Below are positions 17,750-25,744 of a stretch of 59,504 nucleotides of DNA, one piece after another. Within the stretch, counting starts at the first letter, position 1. Each line of letters opens with the position of its first letter. Both the position numbers and the translations under genes were made by a program. Under the pieces are notes generated by a model. That model was not told the origin of the DNA, ran no database searches, and saw only the letters and a list, made by a program, of their open reading frames with translations. Source of the DNA: CAYZRY01 sp964630225 (GTDB taxonomy: Bacteria > Bacillota_I > Bacilli_A > RF39 > UBA660); assembly GCA_964630225.1 (NCBI GenBank), contig CAZVUK010000002.1:1-59504 (forward strand), given 5' to 3'.

Positions 17750-18808
17750 ATGTTTCTATCAGTTTGTACTAATTCAAATCTTTTAAGTGTAATCAGTGTA
17801 GTAAAGTTCTTACTTGATTTAATATGTACGGTAATTCCCATTATTTTAATTATAATGGTAACTTTCGACATAGCTAAAATTGTAATCAGTCCTGATGAGA
17901 AAACGATGTCAGGAGCATCATCTGCTCTTGCCAGAAGAATGATTGCAGCGGCAGCTATTTTCTTTGTTCCTATTTTTGTTAATATTATTACAACTAGAGC
18001 AGAAAAGACAAACTATAATAATACTTCTTGTTGGAAGAATGCCAATACTGTGTCTATTGAACGATTTTCCGCTTTAGAAAAAGAAGCTAAAAAAACAGAA
18101 GAGTTAAAACTAAAAACAGCAAAAGAAGAAGCAAAAGCCATCAGAGAAACGCTCGATAAAGAAAGAGAAAACGAGCGATTAAAGGCCGAGGCTAAAGCTA
18201 AAGACGAAGCATCAAGAGCTTCGGCTACTACGCCGGTAGCGACGCCTGCGACAAACACAAGTAATTATGACCTATTAGCTTCTAGAAATAAAATTAAATA
18301 TTATTATCAAACTGATTATCTAGGTGAGCCTTACGGTAATATAAAACATAAAACGATGGTTTCAAGTGGATGTGGTCCAACTTCGGTTGCCGTCGTTGCA
18401 ACAGCTTTTCTTGGCGAAGCCGGAAACGATCCAATAACGGTCAAAAATTGGATATGTAAACAAGGTGGTTGTTCTAATAATGGTACATACTGGCAACAGA
18501 TGAAAGATTATCTTACTAACAGAGGTCTTAAAGTAGAAGCGATATGGAACAAAACGGCTAATGTCAATACAAGCTTTAGAAATGCCCTTGCTGATAACGC
18601 CCTAATCATTATTCTAGTTAGAGATAATGGTCATTGTTCTAACGAATTCACTAGTGGAGGACATTACTTTGTTCTTACTGGTCTAACAAGTGATGGAAAG
18701 GTCGAAATAGCCGAAGTAAATAGTCGTTCTCGCACTGCAAGAAAATGGAATATGTCTGAACTTACTAGATGTATGAATTCGGCAACGATAGTAAGAGGTA
18801 GGTCATGA
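17750..18808 (+). CDS. Membrane-anchored C39-like cysteine peptidase, cassette 1
   Basis: 352 residues. The first 85 contain a cysteine at position 6 and two hydrophobic helices separated by a charged loop (SPDEKT), similar in outline to VirB2/TrbC-type modules. A conserved CW motif follows the second helix, then a charged coiled coil (about 105-165), an Ala/Thr/Pro linker, and a C39-like domain. Probable catalytic residues are C208 in SSGCGPTSVAVV and H305 in SGGHYFVLTG. Extra cysteines (CKQGGC) occur in the domain. I infer that the peptidase faces outward. Target unknown: peptidoglycan peptide, leader peptide or protein. The gene overlaps its lipoprotein partner by four bases. Confidence 0.75.
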   Translation: MFLSVCTNSNLLSVISVVKFLLDLICTVIPIILIIMVTFDIAKIVISPDEKTMSGASSALARRMIAAAAIFFVPIFVNIITTRAEKTNYNNTSCWKNANTVSIERFSALEKEAKKTEELKLKTAKEEAKAIRETLDKERENERLKAEAKAKDEASRASATTPVATPATNTSNYDLLASRNKIKYYYQTDYLGEPYGNIKHKTMVSSGCGPTSVAVVATAFLGEAGNDPITVKNWICKQGGCSNNGTYWQQMKDYLTNRGLKVEAIWNKTANVNTSFRNALADNALIIILVRDNGHCSNEFTSGGHYFVLTGLTSDGKVEIAEVNSRSRTARKWNMSELTRCMNSATIVRGRS

Positions 18809-19428
18809 AAAAAACACTTATATTATCAGTTATACTTTTACTTACAGCTTGCAATGTAGATTATAGAGTAAAATATATAGATGGTAAATTTACCGAGTCA
18901 GCAGTAATTAGCTTACAACTTGATGAAAACTCTGAGACGATGGAAAAAATATCCGGTGGTAATTCCGGAAAAATATTTAAAAATGAAGATGATATTCCCT
19001 ATAATGTTAAATTTTCAACTAATAACAAAATAGAGACACTTGAACTAAATAAGTTTTATGAAAGTAGTAGTTTTCTTAAAACAAGAGCTATTAAGTGTTT
19101 TGAGTATAGTGATGTAAATGAAAGCGATGATTATTATATAATTAGATTATGGGGGGGAATAGGTAAATGTCAGTATGTCGATACAGTTAAATTTACTTTT
19201 GAAACTAATATGGATGTTTATCAGACCAATGCTCATGAAGTTAATATAGATAAGGGCAAATATATATGGAACAATGTAGATGATGGTATAGAAATACAAG
19301 TAAGCAAGAACTTTACAAAAAAAGACACCGAAAAAACAAATACCCCCTTGAGGTTTTTTATAGTTCTTATTGTAACAGCAGTAGCCACGATCATCATCGT
19401 CTTTAAATTAAAGAAAGATAGGGATTAG
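18805..19428 (+). CDS. Lipoprotein with C-terminal helix, cassette 1
   Basis: 207 residues: signal peptide ending in the lipobox LLTAC (lipidated Cys 16), a domain starting NVDYRVKYIDGKFTESAVI, paired cysteines (KCFEYSD and GKC), the conserved ending KYIWNNVDDGIEIQVSK, and a C-terminal transmembrane helix followed by KLKKDRD. It is therefore predicted to be tethered at both ends. Two paralogues sit downstream, each directly after a peptidase of the same anchor type. I do not recognise the family. The obligate pairing suggests a partner, inhibitor or adaptor of the peptidase. Confidence 0.75.
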   Translation: MKKTLILSVILLLTACNVDYRVKYIDGKFTESAVISLQLDENSETMEKISGGNSGKIFKNEDDIPYNVKFSTNNKIETLELNKFYESSSFLKTRAIKCFEYSDVNESDDYYIIRLWGGIGKCQYVDTVKFTFETNMDVYQTNAHEVNIDKGKYIWNNVDDGIEIQVSKNFTKKDTEKTNTPLRFFIVLIVTAVATIIIVFKLKKDRD

Positions 19429-19436
19429 GAGGAAAT

Positions 19437-20426
19437 ATGTTTTTAACAGTATGTGAAAGCTCAAGTTTATTAAATTTAATTAGTTTGGTTAAAAGTTTAT
19501 TAGAAATTATAACTACTATAATACCAATCGTATTAATACTTATGATAACGTTTGATTTATCGAAGTTAGTTATCGATGTTGATGAAAAAACGAAGCAAGC
19601 AATTACTAAAAAAGTAATTAACAGATCGATTGCGGCTGTGGCAGTGTTTTTTATTCCTACTTTGGTAAACGTTTTTACCAATCGTTTAGGACAACAAAGT
19701 TATTCGCAGATGACTTGTTGGACAAATGCGACAACTGAAAAAATAGCAAGATACACCGCTAAAGAAGAGGAAGCCAAAGCTCTAGAACAAGAAAAAATTA
19801 CGATAGCCAAAGGTGAAGCAGCAATTGAAAGAGCCCTAGTCGAGCAAGAACGTGAAAAAGCTCGTAAAATAGCCGAGGAAAAAGCAGCGTCGGTAAAAAA
19901 TAGAATTAAACCGTACTTCCAAACAGATTATCCACATCTACCATATAATCCATATAACACAGCGATGTGTGGCTCTATGGCTGGTTGTGCATGCGGCTTA
20001 ACATCAGTGGCAGTTGTAGCCACAGCTTTTAATGGTGAAGCCGGAAACGATCCAGTATCAGTTAGAAATTGGATATGTAAGACTGGATCATGCACTGACT
20101 CAGGAACAGCTTGGGCGGGAATGATTTCTTATCTTCGACAAGGAGGATTAAACGTAACTGAAGTTCAGTATACAAATTCTCCAGAAAGAATAATGAACTC
20201 TCTTAGAAGCGGAAGAGAACTAATTATACCTTTATATCATAACAATGGTTCTTGCGATACACCATTCACAACCGGTGGTCACTACTTTGTTTTAACCGGA
20301 ATTGCTACCAATGGTGAAATTGAAATAGTCCAAGTATCAAGCAGACGTCAGACGGCTCAAACATGGCCTATAAGTACAATCACAAAATGTATGAATGGTG
20401 CTATTTACGTATCGAAAGGAGCATAA
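19437..20426 (+). CDS. Membrane-anchored C39-like cysteine peptidase, cassette 2
   Basis: 329 residues with the same layout as cassette 1: MFLTVCESSSLLNLISLVK, two helices with a DVDEKT loop, the CW motif (MTCWTNATTEKIARY), a coiled coil (about 105-150) and a C39-like domain. Catalytic candidates are C186 (GCACGLTSVAVV) and H282 (GGHYFVLTG). The NWICK..C pair and the GEAGNDP segment are shared with cassette 1, so the two are clear paralogues. AGGAGG lies seven bases before the start. Confidence 0.75.
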   Translation: MFLTVCESSSLLNLISLVKSLLEIITTIIPIVLILMITFDLSKLVIDVDEKTKQAITKKVINRSIAAVAVFFIPTLVNVFTNRLGQQSYSQMTCWTNATTEKIARYTAKEEEAKALEQEKITIAKGEAAIERALVEQEREKARKIAEEKAASVKNRIKPYFQTDYPHLPYNPYNTAMCGSMAGCACGLTSVAVVATAFNGEAGNDPVSVRNWICKTGSCTDSGTAWAGMISYLRQGGLNVTEVQYTNSPERIMNSLRSGRELIIPLYHNNGSCDTPFTTGGHYFVLTGIATNGEIEIVQVSSRRQTAQTWPISTITKCMNGAIYVSKGA

Positions 20427-20427
20427 T

Positions 20428-21051
20428 ATGAAAAAGAAATTAATATTATTAATTGGACTGTTACTCCTCACGGCTTGTGATGTCGATTACCATTTTTCTT
20501 ACAAAAAAGGAGTCTTTAGTGAAAAAGTCACTTTCTCTGAAGAAGCAAATCCTGCGATAGACAATTTTGAAAAAAGATTTGGACCAGTAGATGGAGATTC
20601 CTTCAAACATGGAACAGAGCGATACAAAGCAAGATATAGAAATGAAGGGAATATGAATTATTTAGACCTTTCCTTTACTTACGATAATATGTCGTTTAAA
20701 GAATCAAAAATATTTAAATGCTTTGATTACTCGACTTTTGAAGATGAAAAAGATTATTATTCAATTAGATTATCGGGTAATACGGCAATGTGTCCATATA
20801 TTAATAAGGTATCAGTAACGTTTGAAACCGATAGGGAAGTACTTACAACTAATGCAACAAAGCAAGATACTAAAAACGGTATATATAAATGGGATACACT
20901 TGATAAAGGAATTGAACTACAAATAAGTAAGACCTTTGCTTTAAACCAAAAAGAATCGAGTACTATGCCAATAAGATTTATTGCGATTGCTGTTACTGTT
21001 CTACTTGGTGCAGCTTTTGTCTTTCTAAGAAAGAGGCAGCAAAATGACTAA
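20428..21051 (+). CDS. Lipoprotein with C-terminal helix, cassette 2
   Basis: 207 residues: lipobox LLLTAC (Cys 17), then DVDYHFSYKKGVFSEKVTF, conserved cysteines in IFKCFDYST and AMC, YKWDTLDKGIELQISK, and a final helix ending in RKRQQND. It is paralogous to the cassette 1 lipoprotein along its length. The start at ATG 20428 lies one base after the peptidase stop and begins the signal peptide; an upstream ATG at 20395 is inside the previous gene. It overlaps the following RluD-like gene by eight bases. Confidence 0.75.
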   Translation: MKKKLILLIGLLLLTACDVDYHFSYKKGVFSEKVTFSEEANPAIDNFEKRFGPVDGDSFKHGTERYKARYRNEGNMNYLDLSFTYDNMSFKESKIFKCFDYSTFEDEKDYYSIRLSGNTAMCPYINKVSVTFETDREVLTTNATKQDTKNGIYKWDTLDKGIELQISKTFALNQKESSTMPIRFIAIAVTVLLGAAFVFLRKRQQND

Positions 21052-21706
21052 GAAAAAATTAAGCATCATATATGAAGATAACGATATTTTAGTAGTTAAT
21101 AAACCGTCTAATTTACTGAGTATTTCGACTGACAACGAAAAAGAAAAAACACTTTTCCATGAAGCATTTACTTATATCAAAGCTAAAAATAAAAATAATA
21201 AAATATTTATCGTTCATAGACTGGATAAAGGCACTAGTGGACTGCTTGTCTTTGCTAAAAGTGAAGCGATAAAGAAAACACTTCAGGATAATTGGGAAAC
21301 GATTGTTAAACTAAGACAATATGTAGCAATCGTCGAAGGTGTTCCGCAAAAACAAAGCGATCGTATTCTTAACTATTTAAAAGAAACTAAAACATTATTG
21401 GTTTATGAAAGTAATAAAAAAGATGGTAAGTTGGCAATTACTAATTATCGAACGATAGCGACGAATGGTAATTTTACGCTCTTAGCAATCGAACTAGAAA
21501 CGGGTCGTAAAAATCAAATCAGAGTACATATGGCTGGAATAGGTCATCCTATTATTGCCGATAAAAAGTATGGTTCAAAAACAAATCCAATTAGACGTAT
21601 GGGACTTCATGCCAATAAGTTAATTATCGAGCACCCACGCACAAAAAAAGAGATGATTTTTGAAACCGATATTCCAAATCAATTCTTAAGTTTAATAAAC
21701 AGTTAG
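21044..21706 (+). CDS. RluA/RluD family pseudouridine synthase
   Basis: 220 residues. It opens with IIYEDNDILVVNKPSNLLS, carries the catalytic-aspartate motif HRLDKGTSGLLVFAKS, and ends with LETGRKNQIRVHMAGIGHPI. It isomerises uridine to pseudouridine in rRNA or tRNA; the target site cannot be told. It lacks an S4 domain and is shorter than RluD. Its position between two surface cassettes looks incidental, but it overlaps the upstream lipoprotein gene by eight bases, so it is part of the operon. Confidence 0.9.
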   Translation: MTKKKLSIIYEDNDILVVNKPSNLLSISTDNEKEKTLFHEAFTYIKAKNKNNKIFIVHRLDKGTSGLLVFAKSEAIKKTLQDNWETIVKLRQYVAIVEGVPQKQSDRILNYLKETKTLLVYESNKKDGKLAITNYRTIATNGNFTLLAIELETGRKNQIRVHMAGIGHPIIADKKYGSKTNPIRRMGLHANKLIIEHPRTKKEMIFETDIPNQFLSLINS

Positions 21707-21716
21707 GAGGTAAAAT

Positions 21717-22655
21717 ATGAAATATCTTACATTTTGTGAAGAACCAGCAGTCTTAAGTACAATTAGTTTTGTTAAAACGATAATTGATTTTATAACAATT
21801 ATCGTTCCGGTAATTTTGATCCTATTAATGGCTATTGAGATAGCTAAAATAGTTATTAATCCCGACGAGAAATTGACAAGACAAGTTTTTAAATCGATTA
21901 CTAATAAAATGTTAGCAACGGCTACCATATACTTTATTCCTATTATTGTCAGTCTTCTTATGTCGATGATTCAAGTTGATTATCAAAAAAACTCTTGTTG
22001 GCTTAACTCTACTGATGATGGAATAGCTTCGGCAAAAATAAAAGCTGAGGCATATAATGAAGCCAATTATAAAAGTATTTTTACTGAAAAAGAAAATGCC
22101 AAAATCGAACGTGAACGTATTGCCAAAGAACGTGAGAAAGCTCGCCTAGAGGCAGAGAAAAAAGCAAAGTCAAGTGATGCAAGTTTTGGTGTTAGAACTG
22201 TTCCGCCAACACCAAATGATTATTACTATACATACTATAGAGGTCTGGTTAGTCAGTGTCCTTGGTATGCAATAGCAAGGGCTATGGAGATAGTATCGGG
22301 ATCTAACCTTTCTGAAGCAGATAAAGAAAGAAAGCTTGCATATCTTTATGATACTCATGGAAATGGCAAAGAAATTTTTGGAATAATAAAAAATAGAGGT
22401 ACATTTCCGGTAGGTCAAGAACCTAGAGCACCAGCAATTTTAACATATGGTGGAAGTTTGACCAAATATGGTCATGTCGCTATACTTGAGAAAATAGAAA
22501 ATGGAGTTGCAACCATAACCGATAGCCGTAACAAAAATGGAGCCGATGCAACTAATGGTTGGCATGCAGTTGACTGGAGAACAAGAACTATGTCAATTTC
22601 AGAAATGGAAAATTGGATGTATATCTTTCAAGGTTATGTCTATATTTTGGAGTAG
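21717..22655 (+). CDS. Membrane-anchored CHAP-domain hydrolase, cassette 3
   Basis: 312 residues. The anchor matches the other cassettes: a cysteine near the N-terminus (KYLTFCEE), two helices with a NPDEKL loop, the CW motif (NSCWLNSTDDGIASAKIK) and a coiled coil (about 105-150). The C-terminal domain differs and looks like CHAP: C181 in SQCPWYAIARAMEI and H253 in YGHVAILEKIENG. CHAP enzymes are usually peptidoglycan amidases or endopeptidases. The anchor has therefore been joined to two different cysteine-hydrolase families within one operon. AGGAGG precedes the start. Confidence 0.78.
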   Translation: MKYLTFCEEPAVLSTISFVKTIIDFITIIVPVILILLMAIEIAKIVINPDEKLTRQVFKSITNKMLATATIYFIPIIVSLLMSMIQVDYQKNSCWLNSTDDGIASAKIKAEAYNEANYKSIFTEKENAKIERERIAKEREKARLEAEKKAKSSDASFGVRTVPPTPNDYYYTYYRGLVSQCPWYAIARAMEIVSGSNLSEADKERKLAYLYDTHGNGKEIFGIIKNRGTFPVGQEPRAPAILTYGGSLTKYGHVAILEKIENGVATITDSRNKNGADATNGWHAVDWRTRTMSISEMENWMYIFQGYVYILE

Positions 22656-22658
22656 TAT

Positions 22659-23309
22659 ATGAAAAATAAAAAAATATTGTTAATTATAGTTATTCTATTT
22701 ATGACAGCTTGTCAAACTAATTATTCTCTCAAGTACGACGGAAGCAATTTAGAAGAAACAATATCTGCAAGTGGGATAAGTGAAGAAGATATGCTTGAAG
22801 GAAGTTTTCCATTATCAAGTTTAGAAGATAAACAAGTAAAGCTTTTTCCTGATAGTAAAACTAACTTCGAACAAAATTATATTGTTGATGAAAATATGTA
22901 TACCATCACATATAAAGCGAAACATAACTTGGACAGCTTCTCTAAAGAGAGTTATCTAAACAATTGTTTTGATAAAGTAAAAACCATTAAAGGCGACAAT
23001 ACTTTTTACATTTCAGCGTATCGCGATAATTCAAATGGTCGTTGTTTCCAAAAAAACTCACTGGCAAAATTTATAACGGATTACGAAGTATTATCATCAA
23101 ATGCTGATAGAAAAGAAGGCAACAGCTATATATGGGATGTTGATAAGCACGCTAATGGTATAGAAATAATGATAAATACAAGTAAGTTAACTAATGAAAA
23201 AAGCACGCCATTTTTAGGGGTAGGACTGTTTAAAATAATATTTGCTATCGTAATTGTAGTCTTACTTGTACCTACTTACATAATACTAAAAAAGAAAGTC
23301 GAAGATTAA
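22659..23309 (+). CDS. Lipoprotein with C-terminal helix, cassette 3
   Basis: 216 residues: lipobox LFMTAC (Cys 18), QTNYSLKYDGSNLEETISA, cysteines in LNNCFDKVK and NGRC, then SYIWDVDKHANGIEIMINTSK and a final helix ending in LKKKVED. It is the most diverged of the three paralogues, as its CHAP partner is. It is the last gene before a strong terminator. Confidence 0.75.
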   Translation: MKNKKILLIIVILFMTACQTNYSLKYDGSNLEETISASGISEEDMLEGSFPLSSLEDKQVKLFPDSKTNFEQNYIVDENMYTITYKAKHNLDSFSKESYLNNCFDKVKTIKGDNTFYISAYRDNSNGRCFQKNSLAKFITDYEVLSSNADRKEGNSYIWDVDKHANGIEIMINTSKLTNEKSTPFLGVGLFKIIFAIVIVVLLVPTYIILKKKVED

Positions 23310-23337
23310 AAAGATATATGAAACTATATCTTTTTTT
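23308..23337 (+). terminator. Terminator of the ABC-cassette operon
   Basis: AAAAAGATATA (23308-23318) pairs with TATATCTTTTT (23325-23335) around a six-base loop, followed by more T. Confidence 0.88.
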
Positions 23338-23362
23338 GATATACTTATATTGTAGGTGACAT

Positions 23363-24010
23363 ATGTTAGTAACAAATTTAAGCTTTAGAGATTTGGATAA
23401 AAAATGGGTCCTAATCGAAAATAAAAAGCAAATTAAAAAACTTGTTAAAAAACTCAAGATTGCTAAAACCAAAGATCCACTCATAGCATATTTTTTTGTC
23501 GACCAAGAAGATGGCTTTTGTATGAAAGTAATAGGAAATGTCTTTAAAGATGAAAAAGATAATCTCTTTTTGGAAGATGATTATATCTATGAAGATAAGC
23601 ATATCAATTATGCTGAAATACTAAAGTACGAACTAACTATTTTAGATAATAAAATAACTAATTATATAAAGGGTATTAAAAGTGTCGAAGGATCAACTGG
23701 TCTTATCATCGATGACAAACTTAAACTAAAAGAAACGAGAGTTATGACCAATATCGATCCTTTTAGAAATGATGCTTATCCTGACGATATCGAAGTTCTT
23801 TTAAAAGTAAAAGAAGATGAAGAGTATCTTTGGGCTAGAATAGAGGGTGTAATGCGTGAAGATGTCCTGATATGTAGACTTTTAACCGGATCGGAATTAT
23901 CACCTGAAAAACACGCCGAAGGAGAGTTGATCGGAGTTCGGTACAAGAAAGATGAAGAAAATGAAACACTTGAAATAGTCGGTCTTTTAAAACCAAAGAA
24001 AAACAGTTAA
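23363..24010 (+). CDS. Hypothetical cytoplasmic protein
   Basis: 215 residues, acidic, with no signal peptide or transmembrane helix. It looks mixed alpha/beta, with conserved-looking stretches such as SLSFRD-like N-terminal strands, LWARIEGVMRED and LLTGSELSPEKHAEGELIGVRY. I do not recognise a family with confidence. A GTAGGTGA ribosome site precedes the ATG. It is a single gene flanked by terminators, next to the type VII secretion-like remnant, but nothing ties it functionally to that. Confidence 0.65.
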   Translation: MLVTNLSFRDLDKKWVLIENKKQIKKLVKKLKIAKTKDPLIAYFFVDQEDGFCMKVIGNVFKDEKDNLFLEDDYIYEDKHINYAEILKYELTILDNKITNYIKGIKSVEGSTGLIIDDKLKLKETRVMTNIDPFRNDAYPDDIEVLLKVKEDEEYLWARIEGVMREDVLICRLLTGSELSPEKHAEGELIGVRYKKDEENETLEIVGLLKPKKNS

Positions 24011-24012
24011 AA

Positions 24013-24045
24013 AAGATAGCTAGTCATAGACTGCTCTTTTTTTTA
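24013..24045 (+). terminator. Terminator after the 23363-24010 gene
   Basis: An A tract and AGC-AGTC arm pair with a GACT-GCT arm and a T tract (with small bulges), ending in eight T. Confidence 0.6.
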
Positions 24046-24076
24046 TGTTATAATTTTTATGATAGGAGTACTGTAT

Positions 24077-24214
24077 ATGCGACTATATATTTTAGAAAAA
24101 GAAAAACTACATAAATTTGATTTACCTCCTACAATCGAAGGGTCTTTTTTATTCTCCTATAAGAGTAATGGTATAGAAAAGATTATATTTCAGAAGTCAA
24201 AGCAGTTGCATTAA
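24077..24214 (+). pseudogene. Truncated N-terminus resembling an EssC-type ATPase
   Basis: An ATG at 24077 with AGGAG upstream opens a 45-codon frame beginning MRLYILEKEKLHKFDLPP and ending at TAA 24212. The opening resembles, to my memory, the N-terminal FHA-like part of EssC-type ATPases of type VII secretion, which run to more than 1,000 residues. The last dozen codons read through the start of another gene in the wrong frame. I read this as the 5' scar of a large deletion. The EssC identification is tentative; the truncation and frame switch are directly visible. Confidence 0.45.
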
Positions 24215-24432
24215 CTGATGTTTGTAATGCAGCAGACGAAACTCAAGATTTATTCAGAATAATTGATGAAAATTGGGTTGGAGAAGCAAGCAATAGGTAT
24301 AAAGACAATCTTATAAAGGACATTAGAGTTTTAAAAAACGCTGTAGGAGATCTTTATACAATTTTTGAATCAGAAGTTAGAAACGTACAACATAAAATGG
24401 ATCAGTTTGATAAAAAACTGATTGAGAGATAG
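24169..24432 (+). pseudogene. WXG100-like gene lacking its start codon
   Basis: In the frame that is -1 relative to the preceding fragment, the sequence is open from the stop at 24166 to TAG 24430-24432. It encodes about 80 helical residues, including NWVGEASNRYKDNL, a W-x-G turn between two helices as in WXG100 (ESAT-6-like) proteins. No ATG, GTG or TTG precedes the conserved part, so as read it is headless. The upstream start belongs to another frame. It looks fused to the EssC-like remnant by a deletion. Confidence 0.55.
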
Positions 24433-24441
24433 GAGGATAAA

Positions 24442-24894
24442 ATGGCAGTAAGTGGAACTACAGAAACAATTAATACAGAATTAAGAGATAGTTTACAACA
24501 AAACATAACTGAAAAAGTTGATACATTTAAGACAACCGTTGGCACAAATCCATATGGACTTTGGGCGAGCTCAGGAGCACTAGCTGGAGTTACTCCTTTG
24601 ATGGGTACAAAAATTGTTACCGCTCTAGAAGATTATAAAACAAACTTGGAACTTGCCCTTAAAAAAATGACCAGCCCGGATATTAATAAAGGATTTAAGG
24701 GTGCAAAATTAGAGGCTTCGCTTAAAACATTTGTCGATTCTGTAATAGCAGAAGCACAAGCATACATCAATCATTTGGTTTTTGCACAAAATCAAATAAT
24801 TTGGAGTGTTAAACAGCCGTATGGTATTCAAATTGAAGCAGTTGCTAGTTCAGTTACAAGTGACGCATCTTTTGGATCTACAACCACAAGCTAA
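24442..24894 (+). CDS. Putative type VII secretion-associated helical protein
   Basis: 150 residues, no signal peptide, largely helical with a Gly/Pro-containing middle (NPYGLWASSGALAGVTPLMG) and a Ser/Thr-rich tail. AGGAGG lies upstream and the gene begins nine bases after the WXG100-like fragment. Context and composition suggest a substrate or chaperone-like partner in the WXG100 superfamily. There is no clear W-x-G motif, so this is inference. The gene itself looks intact. Confidence 0.55.
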   Translation: MAVSGTTETINTELRDSLQQNITEKVDTFKTTVGTNPYGLWASSGALAGVTPLMGTKIVTALEDYKTNLELALKKMTSPDINKGFKGAKLEASLKTFVDSVIAEAQAYINHLVFAQNQIIWSVKQPYGIQIEAVASSVTSDASFGSTTTS

Positions 24895-24914
24895 GAGTAC
24901 GGAAGTGCTTTTTT
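24892..24914 (+). terminator. Terminator before deoD
   Basis: AAGAGTAC can pair with GTGCTTTT, with two G-T pairs, around GGAA; T residues follow. Confidence 0.55.
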
Positions 24915-24961
24915 CTTTGCCAAACTATATGATATAATATATTCATATTAAGGAGTGAATA

Positions 24962-25663
24962 ATGAGTACACACATAGCAGCTAAAAATGGAGATATAGCA
25001 AAACTTGTAATCATGCCAGGTGACCCTAAAAGAGCAGAGCATATGGCTCATCAGTTTTTAGAGAATCCTAAATGCATTAATAATATCAGGGGAATGCTTG
25101 GTTTTACCGGAAAGTATAAAGATAAAGAAGTTACGATTATGGCCTCAGGTATGGGTATGCCTAGTATGGGTATATATGCTTATGAATTATATAAAGATTA
25201 TGGGGTAGAAAAAATAATTAGAGTAGGCTCGATGGGAGCTTACAGTGACAAACTAAAATTATTTGATGTCGTATTGGCCCTAGAAGCTTACACTGACTCT
25301 TCTTTTGCTAAAGTTCAAAATAACGATGATAGAAACGTCATAGCATCAAATCCCAAACTAAATCTTCTTTTAGAAGAATCAGCAAAGGAACTCGATGTTA
25401 AAATAAATAAGGGAAGAATATATACATCAGACGTTTTTTATAAAGGTAAAGAAAACTATAAAGAAATAGCAGCTACTCATAATTGTGTCGGCGTAGAAAT
25501 GGAGGCCTTTGCATTATTTGCAACAGCAGACTACTTCGGCAAGGAAGCAGCGTGTCTTTTGACTGTATCAGATCATTTTGTAAGTAAAGAAGAAACAAGT
25601 CCAAAAGACAGAGAGATATTATTCTCGGATATGTTTGAAATAGCGCTTAACATCAAATTGTAA
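24962..25663 (+). CDS. deoD: Purine-nucleoside phosphorylase, DeoD type
   Basis: 233 residues of the hexameric PNP family that splits purine (deoxy)nucleosides with phosphate. Visible motifs are VIMPGDPKRAEHMA, ASGMGMPSMGIYAYELY, IIRVGSMGAY, the substrate-binding GVEMEAFALFATADYFGK and TVSDHF. The length is normal. AAGGAG precedes the ATG. It is flanked by terminators and appears monocistronic. Confidence 0.95.
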   Translation: MSTHIAAKNGDIAKLVIMPGDPKRAEHMAHQFLENPKCINNIRGMLGFTGKYKDKEVTIMASGMGMPSMGIYAYELYKDYGVEKIIRVGSMGAYSDKLKLFDVVLALEAYTDSSFAKVQNNDDRNVIASNPKLNLLLEESAKELDVKINKGRIYTSDVFYKGKENYKEIAATHNCVGVEMEAFALFATADYFGKEAACLLTVSDHFVSKEETSPKDREILFSDMFEIALNIKL

Positions 25664-25683
25664 GAGACTAAGTCTCTTTTTTT
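25661..25683 (+). terminator. deoD terminator
   Basis: AAGAGA pairs with TCTCTT around CTAAG, directly after the stop codon, followed by a T tract. Confidence 0.7.
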
Positions 25684-25744
25684 CTTCTAACTTGCAAAAT
25701 TAAGTAAAATATGATAATATTATTCTACTTTTATGAGGTGGAAT

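Noticed and set aside
24077..24432. Programmed -1 frameshift joining the EssC-like start to the WXG100-like frame
   Set aside because: No convincing slippery heptamer or downstream hairpin is visible at the frame change, and the two halves belong to different protein types, so a deletion scar is simpler.
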